Below, piece after piece: positions 1 through 11,990 of a stretch of DNA of 64,000 bases. The position numbers and the translations under genes were made by a program. The notes below the pieces were generated by a model. That model saw only the letters and a list, made by a program, of their open reading frames with translations, did not search any database and was not told where the DNA came from. Numbering within the stretch: position 1 is the stretch's first letter; the number at the start of each line of letters is the position of its first letter. This DNA comes from Phymatolithon calcareum (lineage: Eukaryota > Rhodophyta > Florideophyceae > Hapalidiales), in the NCBI GenBank assembly GCA_977006965.1, contig OZ345356.1:2790001-2854000 (forward strand). Direction: 5' to 3'.

Positions 1-566
1 AGGCGCAGAAGATTAACTTTCTTCTGTATACCTTCGCAAAATGCAAATTGCCTTTTCTATTTTCAGAGCAGATCTAACGTACTAGATGTGTATTTGAATT
101 GAATGCCAAAGAAAGAGTTCATGATTTAGTTCTGCACGAGAGGCAACCAGGACGTCCTGGATAGTCATGAGCAATTTTATTAAATATATTGTGTAAAATA
201 TGAAGGGAAGCCATAATGTTTCGCCCGGGAAAAATATGGTTCCGCTCTAACGGTTTGCGGGTAGAGACGTGCACTGGGTATAGAGAAGCGCAAAAAGCCA
301 CAGATATGGGAATAGAATACAGACGTATTGTGGTTGCCCCCCTTTCTTCTCAGAACCGTCGAATAGACATAACCACTATTCATCACTGGAGACATTACTT
401 TGCGGAAATCAGAGTCGCAGAAGCACACCGAAGAGAATTGTTAACGTGTCAGAAGTCCGAAAATACGTGCTGCAATGCGATACAAATACGCCATATTCAT
501 CTGACCTGCCATTGTCCTTCAGTGATCGAAAACTATACAGTTGACATGTTGGTAGACCCTAATCTC
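1..566. other. No recognisable gene
   Basis: Only short overlapping open frames without domains, signal peptide or promoter. I see nothing I can support here. Confidence 0.5.
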
Positions 567-890
567 TCGACTATCCCGTGGACAAACGAACAGAGTATAA
601 CAGTCAGTAAGTTCACCGAGCGGAAGTAAGATCGGAGGGAGAGAGCATAGAAAAAGTACGTACCGACAATAACTGGGAAGATTAAATCCGAGACCGAGGT
701 CGTGGACGTGAGTGCTCTGCATGTAAGCCTTCGACTATCTCGGTGTCAAAACGAACAGAGAATAACTGTCAGTACGTCGAGAGAGAGTAAGATGAATGGG
801 AAACAGCATAAAATAGTACGCACCGGCAATGACGGGGAAGAATAATTCCGAGACCAAGCGTCGTGGGCTTGAATGTTCGGCATGTAATAT
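567..890. repeat. Two-copy diverged tandem repeat, period about 164 bp
   Basis: The stretch from 567 recurs from 731 with clear but imperfect identity. Both units run from a tcgactatc motif through aacgaacagag, a purine-rich centre and ccgagacc to catgtaa. Divergence is substantial (very roughly a quarter of positions), so the duplication is old. No coding frame is shared by both units. Confidence 0.7.
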
Positions 891-2039
891 TTTCCATGTG
901 GATACGACATGAAACAATCCCCCATCGCTGTGCGGCAGCCAGTGGACCACAAAATTCTCGATGTACGGACGAAACCGCAGATATGCCGTTCTATGCAGCA
1001 CACGATGTTTTGATCACAACAGATCTCCTGGCAGGACGAACGCGTAATCTCGATGATTGCCTCACAATAGATCCGGTTGAATAGTACCGATTGAGAAAGA
1101 AGGCGTCCGGTGTCTGTCAAGCTTCTGTGCCTCGGCGGTGACAGAAAAGCCGCACTTCACCGAACGCAGGTGCGGACCATGGTGGACAATGGCGCAAAAT
1201 GTAGTATGGCAGAATCGCGCACACACATTCCAAACAAATTGCTCTGACGCGCACTCGTACCTGACCCGGTAGATCATTTTTGTCCTGCGCCCGGCGACAA
1301 CGTCGAGCTTCAGGTTTTTGTTCTGAATAAATAGGCAATTTCGTCGAGTGACGAAGCGGGCACGAGCAATATGTATACATTATTTAGCTCATTTGAGCTA
1401 TCGAAGCTTAATTGTGCCATTACGACATCTTCTGCGGCCATACGATAGCTCGGCCCACCGTTCTTGCTAAATGATAGCACGCACATCCAGAATTTTGATG
1501 AATATATTACTCTAACTATAATCAGATCCGCGCATCGCGTCCTGAATGCAAGACGGATATGATAGTTGCAACGTTGCGCTATTGAAGATTGCAACGTTGC
1601 AATATAAAGAGCGCTGCTGCGCGCAGCCATGTAATTGCGATTACTTTTCATTTAATTTATGTCGCAGCCCGATTTGAATACACGTGTTAATTCAGATCGG
1701 CTTGCTACAAAGATGACTGGGAAATGAAGACCCGTTTTTTCATGCGAGCATTCGATTGTACATATGTACGCAAAAGACGTGGAAGATTTACAGTTACATG
1801 GCGGGTCATTTACCAGTCCTGAAATGTCAGGAAATGAGCACAGACTCACGGATGGATCTAAATTAAAGGGAGCGGTGGCATTTGGATCTTTTTGAAAGTG
1901 CACATTCTGTAACTGCGCCCAGAGTTGCGAAACCGGACCTGTAGTCCGACGTACTGTAGGGTAAAGTATATGCACTCGATTGCATAGGTTGCAGTCCATA
2001 GCATTGGAACAAATCGGTTAATATTATCGACCAGTCCAT
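891..2039. other. No recognisable gene
   Basis: No frame longer than about 125 codons, no family motif and no TIR/TSD pair that I could find. The interval separates the tandem repeat from the hairpin at 2,040. Confidence 0.4.
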
Positions 2040-2086
2040 GATCCAGTCCTACTGCGGATGATTATCATCCGTAATAGGACTGGATC
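2040..2086. repeat. Long inverted repeat (hairpin)
   Basis: The arm GATCCAGTCCTA plus CGGATGAT pairs with ATCATCCG plus AGGACTGGATC around a short centre, with only small internal loops (CTG against TAAT). It lies about 100 bp upstream of the TATA-like box at 2,184. It could be a MITE remnant or a structured upstream element. No TSD is visible. Confidence 0.7.
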
Positions 2087-2183
2087 TGGAAATATAAGTG
2101 CATCTGCTCATACCGCTGCCCAGGAGACCTGATGGATAGATGTGCACTGCTCATGAACACTGCACATCTGTCCATCGTTATCG

Positions 2184-2192
2184 TATATATAT
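2184..2192 (+). promoter_or_regulatory. TATA-like box before the 2,270 frame
   Basis: TATATATAT, 78 bp upstream of the ATG at 2,270, fits a TATA box with a short 5' leader. It is preceded by a small hairpin (AGATGTGCA/TGCACATCT). The assignment rests on position and motif only. Confidence 0.4.
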
Positions 2193-2269
2193 TGCGCGAC
2201 ACATCTCAATTCAGCGCCTGTTCGAGTGCGAGACCCACGAGTCGTTCTCAGATTGCATGACAAATCGAA

Positions 2270-4372
2270 ATGGAACCCGTCCATCCCCCTGCCCCGAATC
2301 AGCAACTAGCTGGAGCGGGAAAACGCAACGCACGCCCAGCTGCGAGCTCAGAGCCATCGGAACCCATCCATCCCTCTACTCCAAATTCGCAACCAGCTGG
2401 AGAGTGAACCCGAAACGAACGCCCAGCTGCGCCCGAAAACCCCGTACCGCTTCCCTCTCTCCCCTCGAACCAGAGTCCTGCTGAGGAAGGTCAGTCAGAA
2501 ATAAGACTGCCCGGCCGTCCAAATATGAACGGTCAACCAGCTCCCGGACCCTGTGTTTCGGTACGCCCCGCAAGCGGTAATTCTTTGTCGGCGGACCAGC
2601 TAGTTGAGATACTCGGCCGCGTAAAGTCTGATATAGTTCAAGACATCCGCAAGGAGAAAGAAAAACTGCAAGCTTCCTTGGACACGAAGATGTCATTGCT
2701 CGGCACTGTCATGGATCAGATTCAGTTTACTGTTATCCAAACTTCCATCGGCGTGAGAGCGAAAGATCTAGAAGGGCCCTCTAAGAAGCGAAAAATATCC
2801 GACCCACCGTCGGTTATGCGCCACTCTGATCTCCTTGTGAATACGGAACAAGGCCTGAAGGAGCATCACGTGTTTCTTCAATTACTGACAGTACTGTCTT
2901 TTGCGCATCAACACTCGAGCTTCCGTAGTTGGGTTTCAGCTGGTACGATGCGGATTATGGAGCGTCACCGACAAGCGGTGCAAAGCTGTTCAGGGTTTTC
3001 TATTCTTCATTTCGGCTGTCGAAAAGATCTTGGAACCCGTAAATATCAAACAAGGGTCACAGCGGACTGGTCCCTAGCTCTGCGATGGGTTCTGGCCCAG
3101 AAGGTCGATCTGACAAGAAAGCTCTTGAGAAGAGAAGCACAGAGGCTGGGTGGTAATCCTGACGCCCATATACCTCCTTGGTTGCAGTTTTTCGGAGATT
3201 CTGCGGAAACATTCAGAGCTGTTGAGAATGTGGTGTCTGTGGAAGAAGGAACGGACAGACCATTTCTCTCTGCCGGGCCTCTTTAGGAAGAGTCCGCTGC
3301 TTCTTGTGAAAGCGACTGGACGCCAAAGAGGTGCAGGGACTCCGTTCGCGACGAAAAGCGCCGAAAAATGGGCATTTCGGGAAACCATGACCCTCTACTT
3401 GAGCTCCGAGTCCATGCAGTTTTGACAATGCGCTCTGCGTTTATGTACAAGCTTACCAGCGGGCGTAATGAGGCGAGAAAGATCTTATTCAAGGACGTTT
3501 TCTTTCTGGTGGAGCAGATTAGGAAGTACCGATCTCCGGAAGATGCTCGCGATAATGGATTCGACATCGTGTTTAATCCGAGTGGGGCGCCAAGCACTTT
3601 GCCACCCAGTGTCATCTCTCCAGCGCTGTGGAAGATACCGTTGGCGAAGCTGATTGGACCTGCCGCATGTGCTTTGGCAAGAGCGACGGCCGAGGCCTTC
3701 AATTTGTCCGAGTACAAAAAGCTGGGCACCGATTTCCCGTTCCTGACAGTGACTCTGAAGTGGAGAAGAACGGTGACCAATCCCCCTGCCGATGAAGAAC
3801 AAAATCACTACTTGGAGGAGGAGAAAGAATTGAATCTACATAAGGCCATTGCGGACTGTCTGTACGCAGCGTACAAACTGCCCGAGTTTGATGACTTGCT
3901 ATCATCCTCTGTGCTATCTCTACGGGCGATTCACGTTCAAGCCATCGGATTGTACGCACTACTTCGCAAATTGTGTGGATATTCTCTTTGTCCAGTTGAG
4001 AAATCAGCACTTGATCACGTCACTTGGGAGGCTCTGTGGACGTCCGCGGTGGACGGAGGTACACGAGCTCCGCGTTCGAGCCGGTCTCTTACTGCATGGA
4101 AAATTTTAGAATCGGAAGTGAAGGCTATGTACGGGGGCGGACAGAACGTTGAGTCTGAAAACGTTGACAGAGAAAACTTGGTGGCGAAGTACAGGACAAA
4201 AATACTCTCAATTCCCTAGGCTGCCTACGTGAAAGAAAAGCAACTTCGCGAGATGGAAACCGAGCGCAAGGGAGAAATGAGCACCCAATCCAACTTAGAT
4301 GTTCCGTCTGGGATAGCGATTGATCTTGAATACCTGGGAACGGATCTAGCGGCCGCAGCTGGAGCTGAATAA
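2270..4372 (+). pseudogene. Unrecognised 701-codon frame interrupted by three in-frame stops
   Basis: A single reading frame runs from ATG 2,270 to TAA 4,370-4,372 with no frameshift needed, but TGA 2,405, TAG 3,284 and TAG 4,217 cut it. The N-terminus (residues 1-100) is Pro/Ala/Asn/Gln-rich and contains two similar Pro-rich blocks, so it is probably disordered. Residues about 105-145 (VEILGRVKSDIVQDIRKEKEK...) look like a charged coiled coil. A basic SKKRKI patch near residue 172 could be a nuclear localisation signal. The 283-residue C-terminal open stretch (3,368-4,219) is helical and Leu/Ala-rich, like a globular domain, and the last 50 codons after TAG 4,217 are Glu-rich. I do not recognise a family. 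It is convergent with the transposase frame ending at 5,168, so it may be a second protein of that transposon or an unrelated host gene. Confidence 0.45.
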
Positions 4373-4942
4373 GAACTGTTTGCGATCGTCATTGAGAGTA
4401 GCTCTGAGATTTTCTTCTATTGTTCTGACTGTTTCGTGCGCAGATATGTGTTTTTTGTATTGATCTGACTGTCAGCTTTGTAAAAGCATTGTTTTCTCAA
4501 AAGTATATGTCCTTTATTCGCTCTTATTTCGGTTATTATCGGACACTTTTAGCATCTTGTAGAAGTGTTGAGGATATCATCGCGTATGAACAGACTGATA
4601 ATTGGCTATCTACGGCGCATATATTTTTCAGTTCTTATCATGATGTTAGAAAGGTACAACGAACACAACTGTAGCATTACCCTTGATACACCGCTCTATA
4701 GAATTGGGGCTGTGGTCAGGAAAAAGGCAAACAGCTAAACGTACGCCCGTCGTAGAGAGGGATCTGCGTGCGCCACCGAAAAGAAGTTTACTTATGGTGA
4801 ATGCAGCAGATCTTTTAGCTTACAAACACGGACTGTAACGACATTTATCACTGAGGGGCGTGAGAGTAAATCCTGCGAAACTATCTATGGGACATGAGAT
4901 CGAAATCCCTAGCCCATGAGACACGAGACTAAGAATACGCGT
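4373..4942. other. Intergenic, no gene seen
   Basis: 3' flank of the 2,270 frame. Only short frames. The last ~80 bp begin to show the gacacgag-type motifs of the tandem repeat that follows. Confidence 0.4.
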
Positions 4943-5165
4943 TGTCTCGTGACAGGTCTGAAGAGGTAGCATGGGTAACCGAGAAATACGCCTTAGTCAC
5001 GCGTGCGAACTCGAGACACGTCAGCACGATACCATGGGACACGAGCCTAGTAACGCGCGATGTCTCTCGACAGAGCTGTAGAATTAACGTGGGTTCTGCG
5101 AGCGTACCCCTTAGTCACGAGTGCGAGCTCGAGACACCTCAGCAAGATGCCTTAGCAGACGTGTA
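4943..5165. repeat. Subterminal-like tandem repeat, period about 118 bp
   Basis: Two imperfect units start at 4,943 (tgtctcgtgaca) and 5,061 (tgtctctcgaca). Both carry ccttagtcacg...gtgcga(a/g)ctcgagacac, and a partial third unit (ccatgagacacgag) lies before 4,943. The short motif gacacgag and its complement recur in both orientations. Such arrays sit just inside the ends of CACTA-type transposons as transposase binding sites, and this one abuts the 3' end of the CACTA/Tnp2-like frame. The binding role is inferred from position. Confidence 0.5.
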
Positions 5166-5167
5166 CA

Positions 5168-8100
5168 CTAACCCATTCGGGGAGGAAATCCTCCTTTCCT
5201 CGTGAAAGGAATAAAACTGCATCCCTGTAGAAGTGTAAAATTCGTGCACTGTAAGATCATCTGGCCACGAGAATCTAGACCACAGCACGGAAGGCAACAG
5301 TTGTGCAGCAAAGGAACACGTCTTGTGGTAGCATCAAGCGCAGCAATTGACAGGTTTGAAATTTGAGAAACACGGAAGAGAGTTTCGTGAGCCACAGGAC
5401 TGGGGACAATGGGCAAGCATGGTCGCACTACTGCGAAAAACCTCGCTCCAGTAGTTGGGTTTTCAATAGAAAAAAAGCTTTCAACACACCAAAAAGTGGG
5501 TATATAGTTGCGAGAGCTGCGTTCCGCTCCATTAATTTGCAAAACGAACGGATAGTGGGAGCTGGAGTCGTTAGTAGCGATGGTGAGAGTCTCGAAAATA
5601 TCACATTTGCTTAGCGTTGAAGATGGAAGCTCGGTTGATACTGATTTTGTAACAATGGCGGATTGCCAGAGAATACAATTTAGCAATTGCTCTGAAAAGA
5701 AACGCTTTATCAGCGAAATAGCCTCTGTATCTGATACCGACGAACGTTCAGCGTTCGAAAAATCTTCAATCAGAACCTGCGTTCTATTGCGCATTTTCCA
5801 TAAAGGAGTCGACGAAGAAGCCATTAACCTCTTCGAAAGAACAGAGTTTCCCTGGGTAGACAGCTCTTTAAGGATGAAAGAATTAATGTACGGAAGAACC
5901 ATCTTCCGCTTCATGTCATCGTCGAGTACATCTGCATTCATCAACGCTTGGCGTCCAAAAAGAAGGCGGAAGCACGAAAAACTTGCTCTATTGTTCGCAC
6001 TAGGATTTAGTGACGCGGAAATGGAAAGGCGACCTTGCCAATCACCAAAGATCGAGCTTTCCATTGCCTGTAAATGGGAATCCTTCTTGTTTGATGACCG
6101 CATAGCACGTTTTAATTCCTGGTGGCTCTTCTCCAGCGGAAGCTCTCCGAATGGGCAGACATGCCCGAGCATTGGAAGGGTTGATGAAACAAGCTCGCGA
6201 AGCCTGTGGGCATTTGGTTTGTCTACCGTCTTCTTTGCAACATTGCAGAGTGCTTGCTCACGACTGAGAAGCGCTTTACGCGCGCTGCTGCATGTACAAT
6301 CTTCAAGAGCGAGTGCATCTTCATTGTTCATGCTGCAGATAGATTCGATTTTTTGGATGTGGTCGTCAACGAGATTTCTCATTTTCAATAGGTAAGTGGT
6401 ACCAAAATTTTCGTCAAATGTTTGTACGTCTTGAGTACTGTCACGTTGAGGATTGGGCTTGAACAAAAATGTCGTAATTAACCGGGACGCCGACCACACT
6501 ATTTCAACAGCAGCTCTGCACTTCTCATGTGCAACTGAAGAGCTATCGGGAAGTTGCAGTGCAGAAAACGCTCTGGAAACAGCATGGGGCGCCACGAGAC
6601 TGACTGAGTAAAGCTCCGACATCGTCATTCCATGGAGCCTTTTTGACTCTACATTCACAAGTCGGTTCTGTGTCGTTAGGCTGCATTCCCTGAGCATTCC
6701 GAGCATTCGCCCTTCGAACATCTCCCTGGACTGTGCAGTAGGGAGCATTCTGACGCCTAGGTTAATGCAATCCCGAACATGTCCAGTAAGGAGGTGATCG
6801 GGGGCTACAAAACAGGCTTTGTATGGATCAAGAGCGCAGCGCACGACGGGACTCCCTTCCATAGTTAGTGCGATTCGCGTTTGGCCTTCCAGAATCCTCG
6901 ACCTTATATAGTGCAACGCCAGGCTAGATCTTTGCGGCTCAAACTTTAACCCAATCAGTCGGCATGTCTCAGCACCAGGGTTGCAATCCCTGATTGCTTG
7001 CTGCTGAAAAAAACCTCGCCGAAATGCCGATCGAAAACCATCGCTCGTCCTTCCCGTATATCGACTACCCACAATTCCGGCCGAGCGGCGAATGTATCGG
7101 CATAAATGGCAGCACGCAGGAGCGTTGTGTCCCATAATATCGAGAGAAGAATTTATAGCTGGCGTGTCGCCGATGAAACCGACCAAATCAAGAAAAATTC
7201 TTCTCCGCTTCCATGACGCGTCAAAATCAACGAACCCATCGGTCATTCCTGCCGAAATGTCATCGGAAATTTTTCTAAGCACTGCTTCGCTTTTAACACC
7301 GGGAGGAGTTAGGCTTATCACACGGACGTCGTTGGGAGAGCGGTTGAAATTCGGTGGTAGGTTTAAACACAGCAGATAGATACCTTCTCCGGAGGCTTCC
7401 GTTCCGTCTTGTACTTGAAATCCGTCCCAAAAGAATAAAAATCTGTAAACGAAGTACGACTCGCCTGTACTTAGAGTCCCGAAGCTACTCACAGGGGAAT
7501 AACGTTGAGGGCCCCTGTAACCAGAGTGCGTTGCGAGAAGAAGAAGATCCTTCCCGTAGACGAACCTATAAGGGGAACCTGATATTGGTTGGCGACAATA
7601 CGGATAGAGGTCATTGGGTAAGTTCTGCGTTTCGCGTGGTTGGATATCGACATCAGATCCACCAGGAATCCACACAACATGCAAGCTTCGCTCCTCCGCC
7701 TCTGTCCAAAATCGATTCACCAGAAGAAGTCGAGACAGCTTTTCCGTACTCGTGAGCACTCTGCTGCTTCCGGAGCTTGATGAAAGCTCGGAACAGGGAC
7801 ACAGCAAAGCCACAATATCTCCCGGCTTGATTAGGGGTTTCTCCCAGTCTCGCCATGCTTCTGCCATCTGCCGCTTTCTTTGGTCCATGACAGCCTTCCT
7901 ACGGCGCCTTATCTGCTTCAGCTTCGCCTTTTTACGCAGTACCCCGTCTTCGTCGTTTTCCCCTCTATTTTCTTCGTTGTCCCCATCTAGAAGCTCTGGA
8001 ACAATTGTAGACACAGCGTCAGTCAGCGACCTATACGACACGAATTCGAAAAGCTCTCTGATTTGGCAGTCACGCATCGACAACGTGTTAGTTATGGCCA

Positions 8101-9268
8101 TGTTCAAATCGGCTGCACTTCGGCGAACCTCAAGGCGCACTGCCCATTTGTCTAGAATTTGTCCTTGAATCTGAGGTTGGCCTGAAGGACTTTGTTCTCG
8201 GGCAAAACATCTCTCGAAGGCTTCCTCAAACCTTCCCCTGGTTGTCAAGGTCAACGTAATGGTGTCTCCGGCCTCCGCCACAGTGATTGGTGGAAGAGTG
8301 CTCTCAAACGCATCAATAGTGATTCTTTTTGGGCTTCCGTAGAACCAGTCCCTTGCAGCAATGAGCGGGAGAATATCAATGCATTCGGAGCTAGATGCAC
8401 GAGGAATTGTTGAAAATAAACCCTGTTATTATTGGAACAAGAGACTCGTTCGCCATATTGCATCGAAGACATGCGGAGTGGCGATGTCCTCTCGTGCGTA
8501 TTCGCTGGGGAGGACAGTCCTTAGCGAAATTATTGGATCTCCGCCATTTGTATCTCGGTTCGTCTTAGCACCCGCTTTACGTAGATCTACTGCCTCAAGA
8601 TGATCAAAGCTTCTCACAGTTAGGCAGCGGAACAAAATAGGTTTCATTCTCTTGTACAAAGTGGAGTAGTGTGGAAGGTATGAAGCAGTGGGGGCTGCTG
8701 CGACTCCAGTACTCTCCACGAGTAGCGTGTCTTGCCACCCTGAACACCCGTGACGAACCAAGGCGTTCAAAAATAAACGAAGCGACTGATATTGCCCTTT
8801 TGTGTACCTTTGCTTGCCACATGTCATTAATAGAGCCCACAATACGCGCCAGTTCGTGACAGGCGATGAGAGTGTTATTACCACATCCGACTGGAGGGGT
8901 ACCACTGATGTCAATCTGCTCTCGGTGCCTCCAATACTTGCGTCGCCGTTGAAATCGGTACTACCCCCCGTACGGGCATCAGGTACAAATAAACCGTTCT
9001 CGTGCCCATCAACTGCCAACAATGACAGGAGCACACCATGATAAGATGGCGCTCCGAAAATTGGTTCTGTGCTTCGCTCCGACGCTAGCTGTCCTCGATC
9101 TGGGACGGGGAAAGATTGATTATCCATGACGAGAATCACTTCGCTCCTCCTTTGATCTTCATTTTCTACGACAGATAGACCCACGCACCTTCCCGGGCGA
9201 AAAGGCACGTTCGGAATACTATCGAAGCTGTGGCGACTCCGGCGTCGCCGCTTATGCGGGATCTGCAT
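5168..9268 (-). pseudogene. Large CACTA/Tnp2 (Plavaka-like) transposase frame with tandem TAA TAA
   Basis: One minus-strand frame of 1,366 positions, from ATG 9,268 to the stop at 5,168, is broken only by two adjacent TAA codons at 8,431-8,426. The N-terminus has a basic nuclear-localisation-like patch (KRRRRSR). The N-terminal 280 residues hold the segment GKQRYTKGQYQSLRLFLNAL. The second part (from 8,281) has the core I compare with Tnp2-type transposases: DGFQ near overall residue 615, then LNLPP, FLDLVGFIGDTPA near 700, and a CHLC pair just after. CACTA-like transposases cut at element ends, with acidic residues in an RNase-H fold. I read the family from overall pattern, not alignment, so another DDE family is possible. 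The stops sit in CAA TAA TAA CAG, so they may derive from a Gln tract. A 48-nt in-frame GT-AG segment (8,470-8,423) would also remove both, but its donor is weak. Confidence 0.55.
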
Positions 9269-9716
9269 CAATGCGATTTGAAAAACGGCGTGCCGAAGGA
9301 AGGGGAGAACTGTTTTATCCGTCAGTGCAGTTGAGTCACAGATCGCTTGATTGGCACTGTTTAAAGTGTTTTAGACCTTCCAACTAAGGCTAGGGTGCGT
9401 CTACCCACCTACAATCCGGATTTTCTTTGGGTAGGCGTCGATTTCTTCTCGGACCTATATTCCCTGTCATTGATTGTAGGATCTCTTCCAAGCTATTTCA
9501 ATGCTCTAAACGTTGGTTTAATAGTTCAATTGGTCGTATTTTCATCATTTACATTTCCAGCTCCTTAACCAGCTGTAAATAAACACTAATAAATCTTCAA
9601 ATGAAAATTGACGTGACATGTGTGAACCTTAAAGGATATGATCATGTATACTAATCTTGTAAGGCAATGACACTGCGCGCCGTCAGAGTAGCTTCTCGGC
9701 TGCCCAAAGTAGGATC
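9269..9716. other. 5' flank of transposase, no gene seen
   Basis: AT-rich. A small inverted pair CGTCTACCCA/TGGGTAGGCG lies around 9,397-9,430, and a GATAAAA-like motif on the minus strand near 9,312-9,318 could serve as a TATA-like element for the transposase. Nothing else stands out. Confidence 0.35.
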
Positions 9717-9772
9717 AAGGGGAGAGATATTTGATCATGCAGTCGACGGCACGATCAAAGATCTCTCCCCTT
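9717..9772. repeat. 20-bp inverted repeat around a 16-nt centre
   Basis: Arm 9,717-9,736 (AAGGGGAGAGATATTTGATC) is the reverse complement of 9,753-9,772 with one mismatch. The spacer contains GTCGAC. This is a strong hairpin or the paired ends of a tiny fold-back element. No TSD was found. Confidence 0.8.
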
Positions 9773-9874
9773 AGCAACGTTTTGCTCAGATTTGGCCGAG
9801 GGCGTGGTCGTCAAATTCTTTTCGCGGATCTCCCTGGGGATTCTAAACAAGATGAACACTCCTGGACTCCGTGA

Positions 9875-10642
9875 CACACCAAATCGAAACCGTGCTCTAA
9901 TAATTGCTCCTCGTCCGGTTCCCAAACTGTCACAACATTATCAACCTTCCCCCGACCAGGGACAGGCCCTCCTTTCGTTAACGGGTATGTCTCCGAGATC
10001 GAAGATCTTCGTCGGTCACACTCTTTGCTCTCCCAACGCGTTGAGCAGCTTGGTGTGGATGTTCGGACGTCTATTTCTGCGTTAAAGACTTCACGGAGCA
10101 CTAAAGATTGAGATGTGCAGCTTGAGCGGGACTCCTACATCCTTCGAAGAACTACCATGTTCGCGAGAACAAGCATCGTTAAAGTATTTCTAGGTCGCAC
10201 GAAAGAAATGGTGAAGATTCCGTCTCAACTATGCGCAGTGAACTCTGTTCGGCAAACTATTGTTCATTCGAAGGCAATAGACTGCTCATTGCATGAATTT
10301 CGCATTTTTGCAAGCGTTTGCTCTCGAAGCATCAAGATTCCTTGCGATTTCTTTCCGTCGCAGTACCACGTCCTCAGTATTCACGCGAGCCAAACCTCCG
10401 AGCTTCAAATAACGTTTCCTACCTACTCTGACTTCTGCACTGCCCTTAACATCGACATGGCAACACGCAAAGCTGGTCTGTATAGGGAGAAAACAGACAA
10501 AGTGCATGCCCTCCGCGCTGTGCAAATTGTAGGAATCGAACAAGTCTGCGACGGAGAAAACAGCTCTCAACCTAAACAAAGGCGAATCTTCCCTGGCGTA
10601 GGCGCTCAAAGCACTATGGGGAAAAGGTTCGTCGATGTTTGA
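9875..10642 (+). pseudogene. Coiled-coil coding remnant, unknown family
   Basis: A single frame stays open from after the TGA at 9,872 to 10,642 apart from one TGA at 10,109. Residues from about 35 onward read like a regular heptad coiled coil (YVSEIEDLRRSHSLLSQRVE). The part after the TGA has no motif I recognise. There is no convincing ATG at the left end, so it is either an exon or a 5'-truncated copy. A transposon ORF1/gag-like origin is possible because such proteins carry similar coiled coils. The opposite strand is also open over part of it, which weakens the call. Confidence 0.3.
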
Positions 10643-11496
10643 TACAGCCGAATGCGACAGGGACGGACCACACATGGGAATCCGGCTTTACTGAAAGCTC
10701 GGCCATACCTTCCACAGAACATAGAATAGTTAGTTCCACCACCGATCTATGCAGTGCAGGAAAACATCGAGTGAATGTTGTCGAACATCACTGGTGATTG
10801 ATATTCTAGTTGTCTTAGATAACACCTTCACTGCAGTGAAGGTGATATCTAACACGAACATTGACAATGAATTTTGAAAACCTGAAGGACCTAGAGATTA
10901 TGGTGGGAGACCCCCACTATTAGAGAATCATGACCAGCTGGAGAAATTGATTAGAGCGATTGAAAAATGTTGTATTGGGTCACGCCTTGGTCAATTATTA
11001 AGTCCGATGGACACATACTGCGCACCCACATGCTGCAGCTGCTGCGAATGTCATAGAAAACTCTAGGAGGACGAACCGGACAAGTGAAGTAGGCATAGAG
11101 ACGTACCTCTCGGTTGTACAAAGTGTGAAGCAAACTTAGAAGGACGTTGACGAGTTTAAAACCATCGTGCCGAACGCCCCTCGACTTCTGACTGAGAAGT
11201 TCTGACCCGCTGCATTATGGTAGTAAGCCACGGCAGCTTGACTTCTGATTTTGTCTTCGCCCAGATTGTCGCGGCGCGTGGCAATATCTCCTAAAGGGGA
11301 TTCAAGGGGCTCTGCAGATGCCGACACAGTCCTTTACATCCTTTAGGAAGCATTTTCTGTTGCCTTTACTTTTCGGGTAACGAAGTACAGATTAGCCATC
11401 ATAGCTTGACAGTACTGCAGTACCCCAAGCAGTACTTTAACGGATGCTGAGTTCTGATGAGCAGACTCGGCTGGGATGAAACATTAGGTAAGGTCA
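10643..11496. other. No gene seen; contains a 38-bp palindrome
   Basis: Apart from the palindrome at 10,815-10,852, I see no coding signal, TIR/TSD pair or repeat shared with the rest of the window. Confidence 0.4.
10815..10852. repeat. Near-perfect 38-bp palindrome
   Basis: Two 19-bp arms meet at CTGCAG without spacer. Only one base pair is mismatched. It may be the junction of a fold-back element or a cruciform-prone site. No flanking gene explains it. Confidence 0.8.
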
Positions 11497-11990
11497 CTAA
11501 CGACTTTGCTTTCGTCGGATCCTGACGTACTCTCTGTCAATTAGAACCACTTCTGCTACGGGTCCCCAACCGCGGATACCCAGGAAGACATCAAGAATGG
11601 TTCGATCATCGCGTATAGGTCTTGCGGCAGAAGCCCTCTTATTCGCTCTTGCAGGTGTTTTCTTGGTACTGTGTCGTACGCTGCCTTCATGTCCAATACA
11701 GCGATGCATCGCTGCCCTCGTTTTCGTAGTTCCAGCGCCCTCAATATTTGCGTGCTCCATACTCTTCCCTTTTTGATATCCCAGCTGGATGTTGAGGTTC
11801 TTGTATCTTTGACGAATCATAATAACAATTGCGGACTCAACAGCGTTTCGGTCCTGACTCAGTAGGGATATGGGTCGGAAATGTTTTTGGATTGTCATGG
11901 TCTTCTTTCTTGTGCTGCTGGACCAAGAGAGCTTTCATGGGAAGACGTGGGCCGTGAACAACGTGTTGTGCAATGGTCTTCTCTGGGGTC
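11497..11990 (-). pseudogene. LINE-1st-family reverse transcriptase remnant
   Basis: Minus-strand fragments give the RT start (HFRPISLLSQDRN, then a QLGYQKGKS segment) in one frame and the catalytic motif A region (CIAVLDMKAAYDTVPRKHL) in the next, so at least one frameshift separates them. The second open stretch ends near 11,556. The palm motif with the ADD box is missing. The same order occurs in the better copies at 28,860-30,252 and 46,765-44,540, here called LINE family 1. It is a dead fragment of about 0.5 kb. Confidence 0.75.

Noticed and set aside
5580-6395. 271-codon plus-strand frame
   Set aside because: Exact antisense shadow of the transposase frame, with no independent signal.
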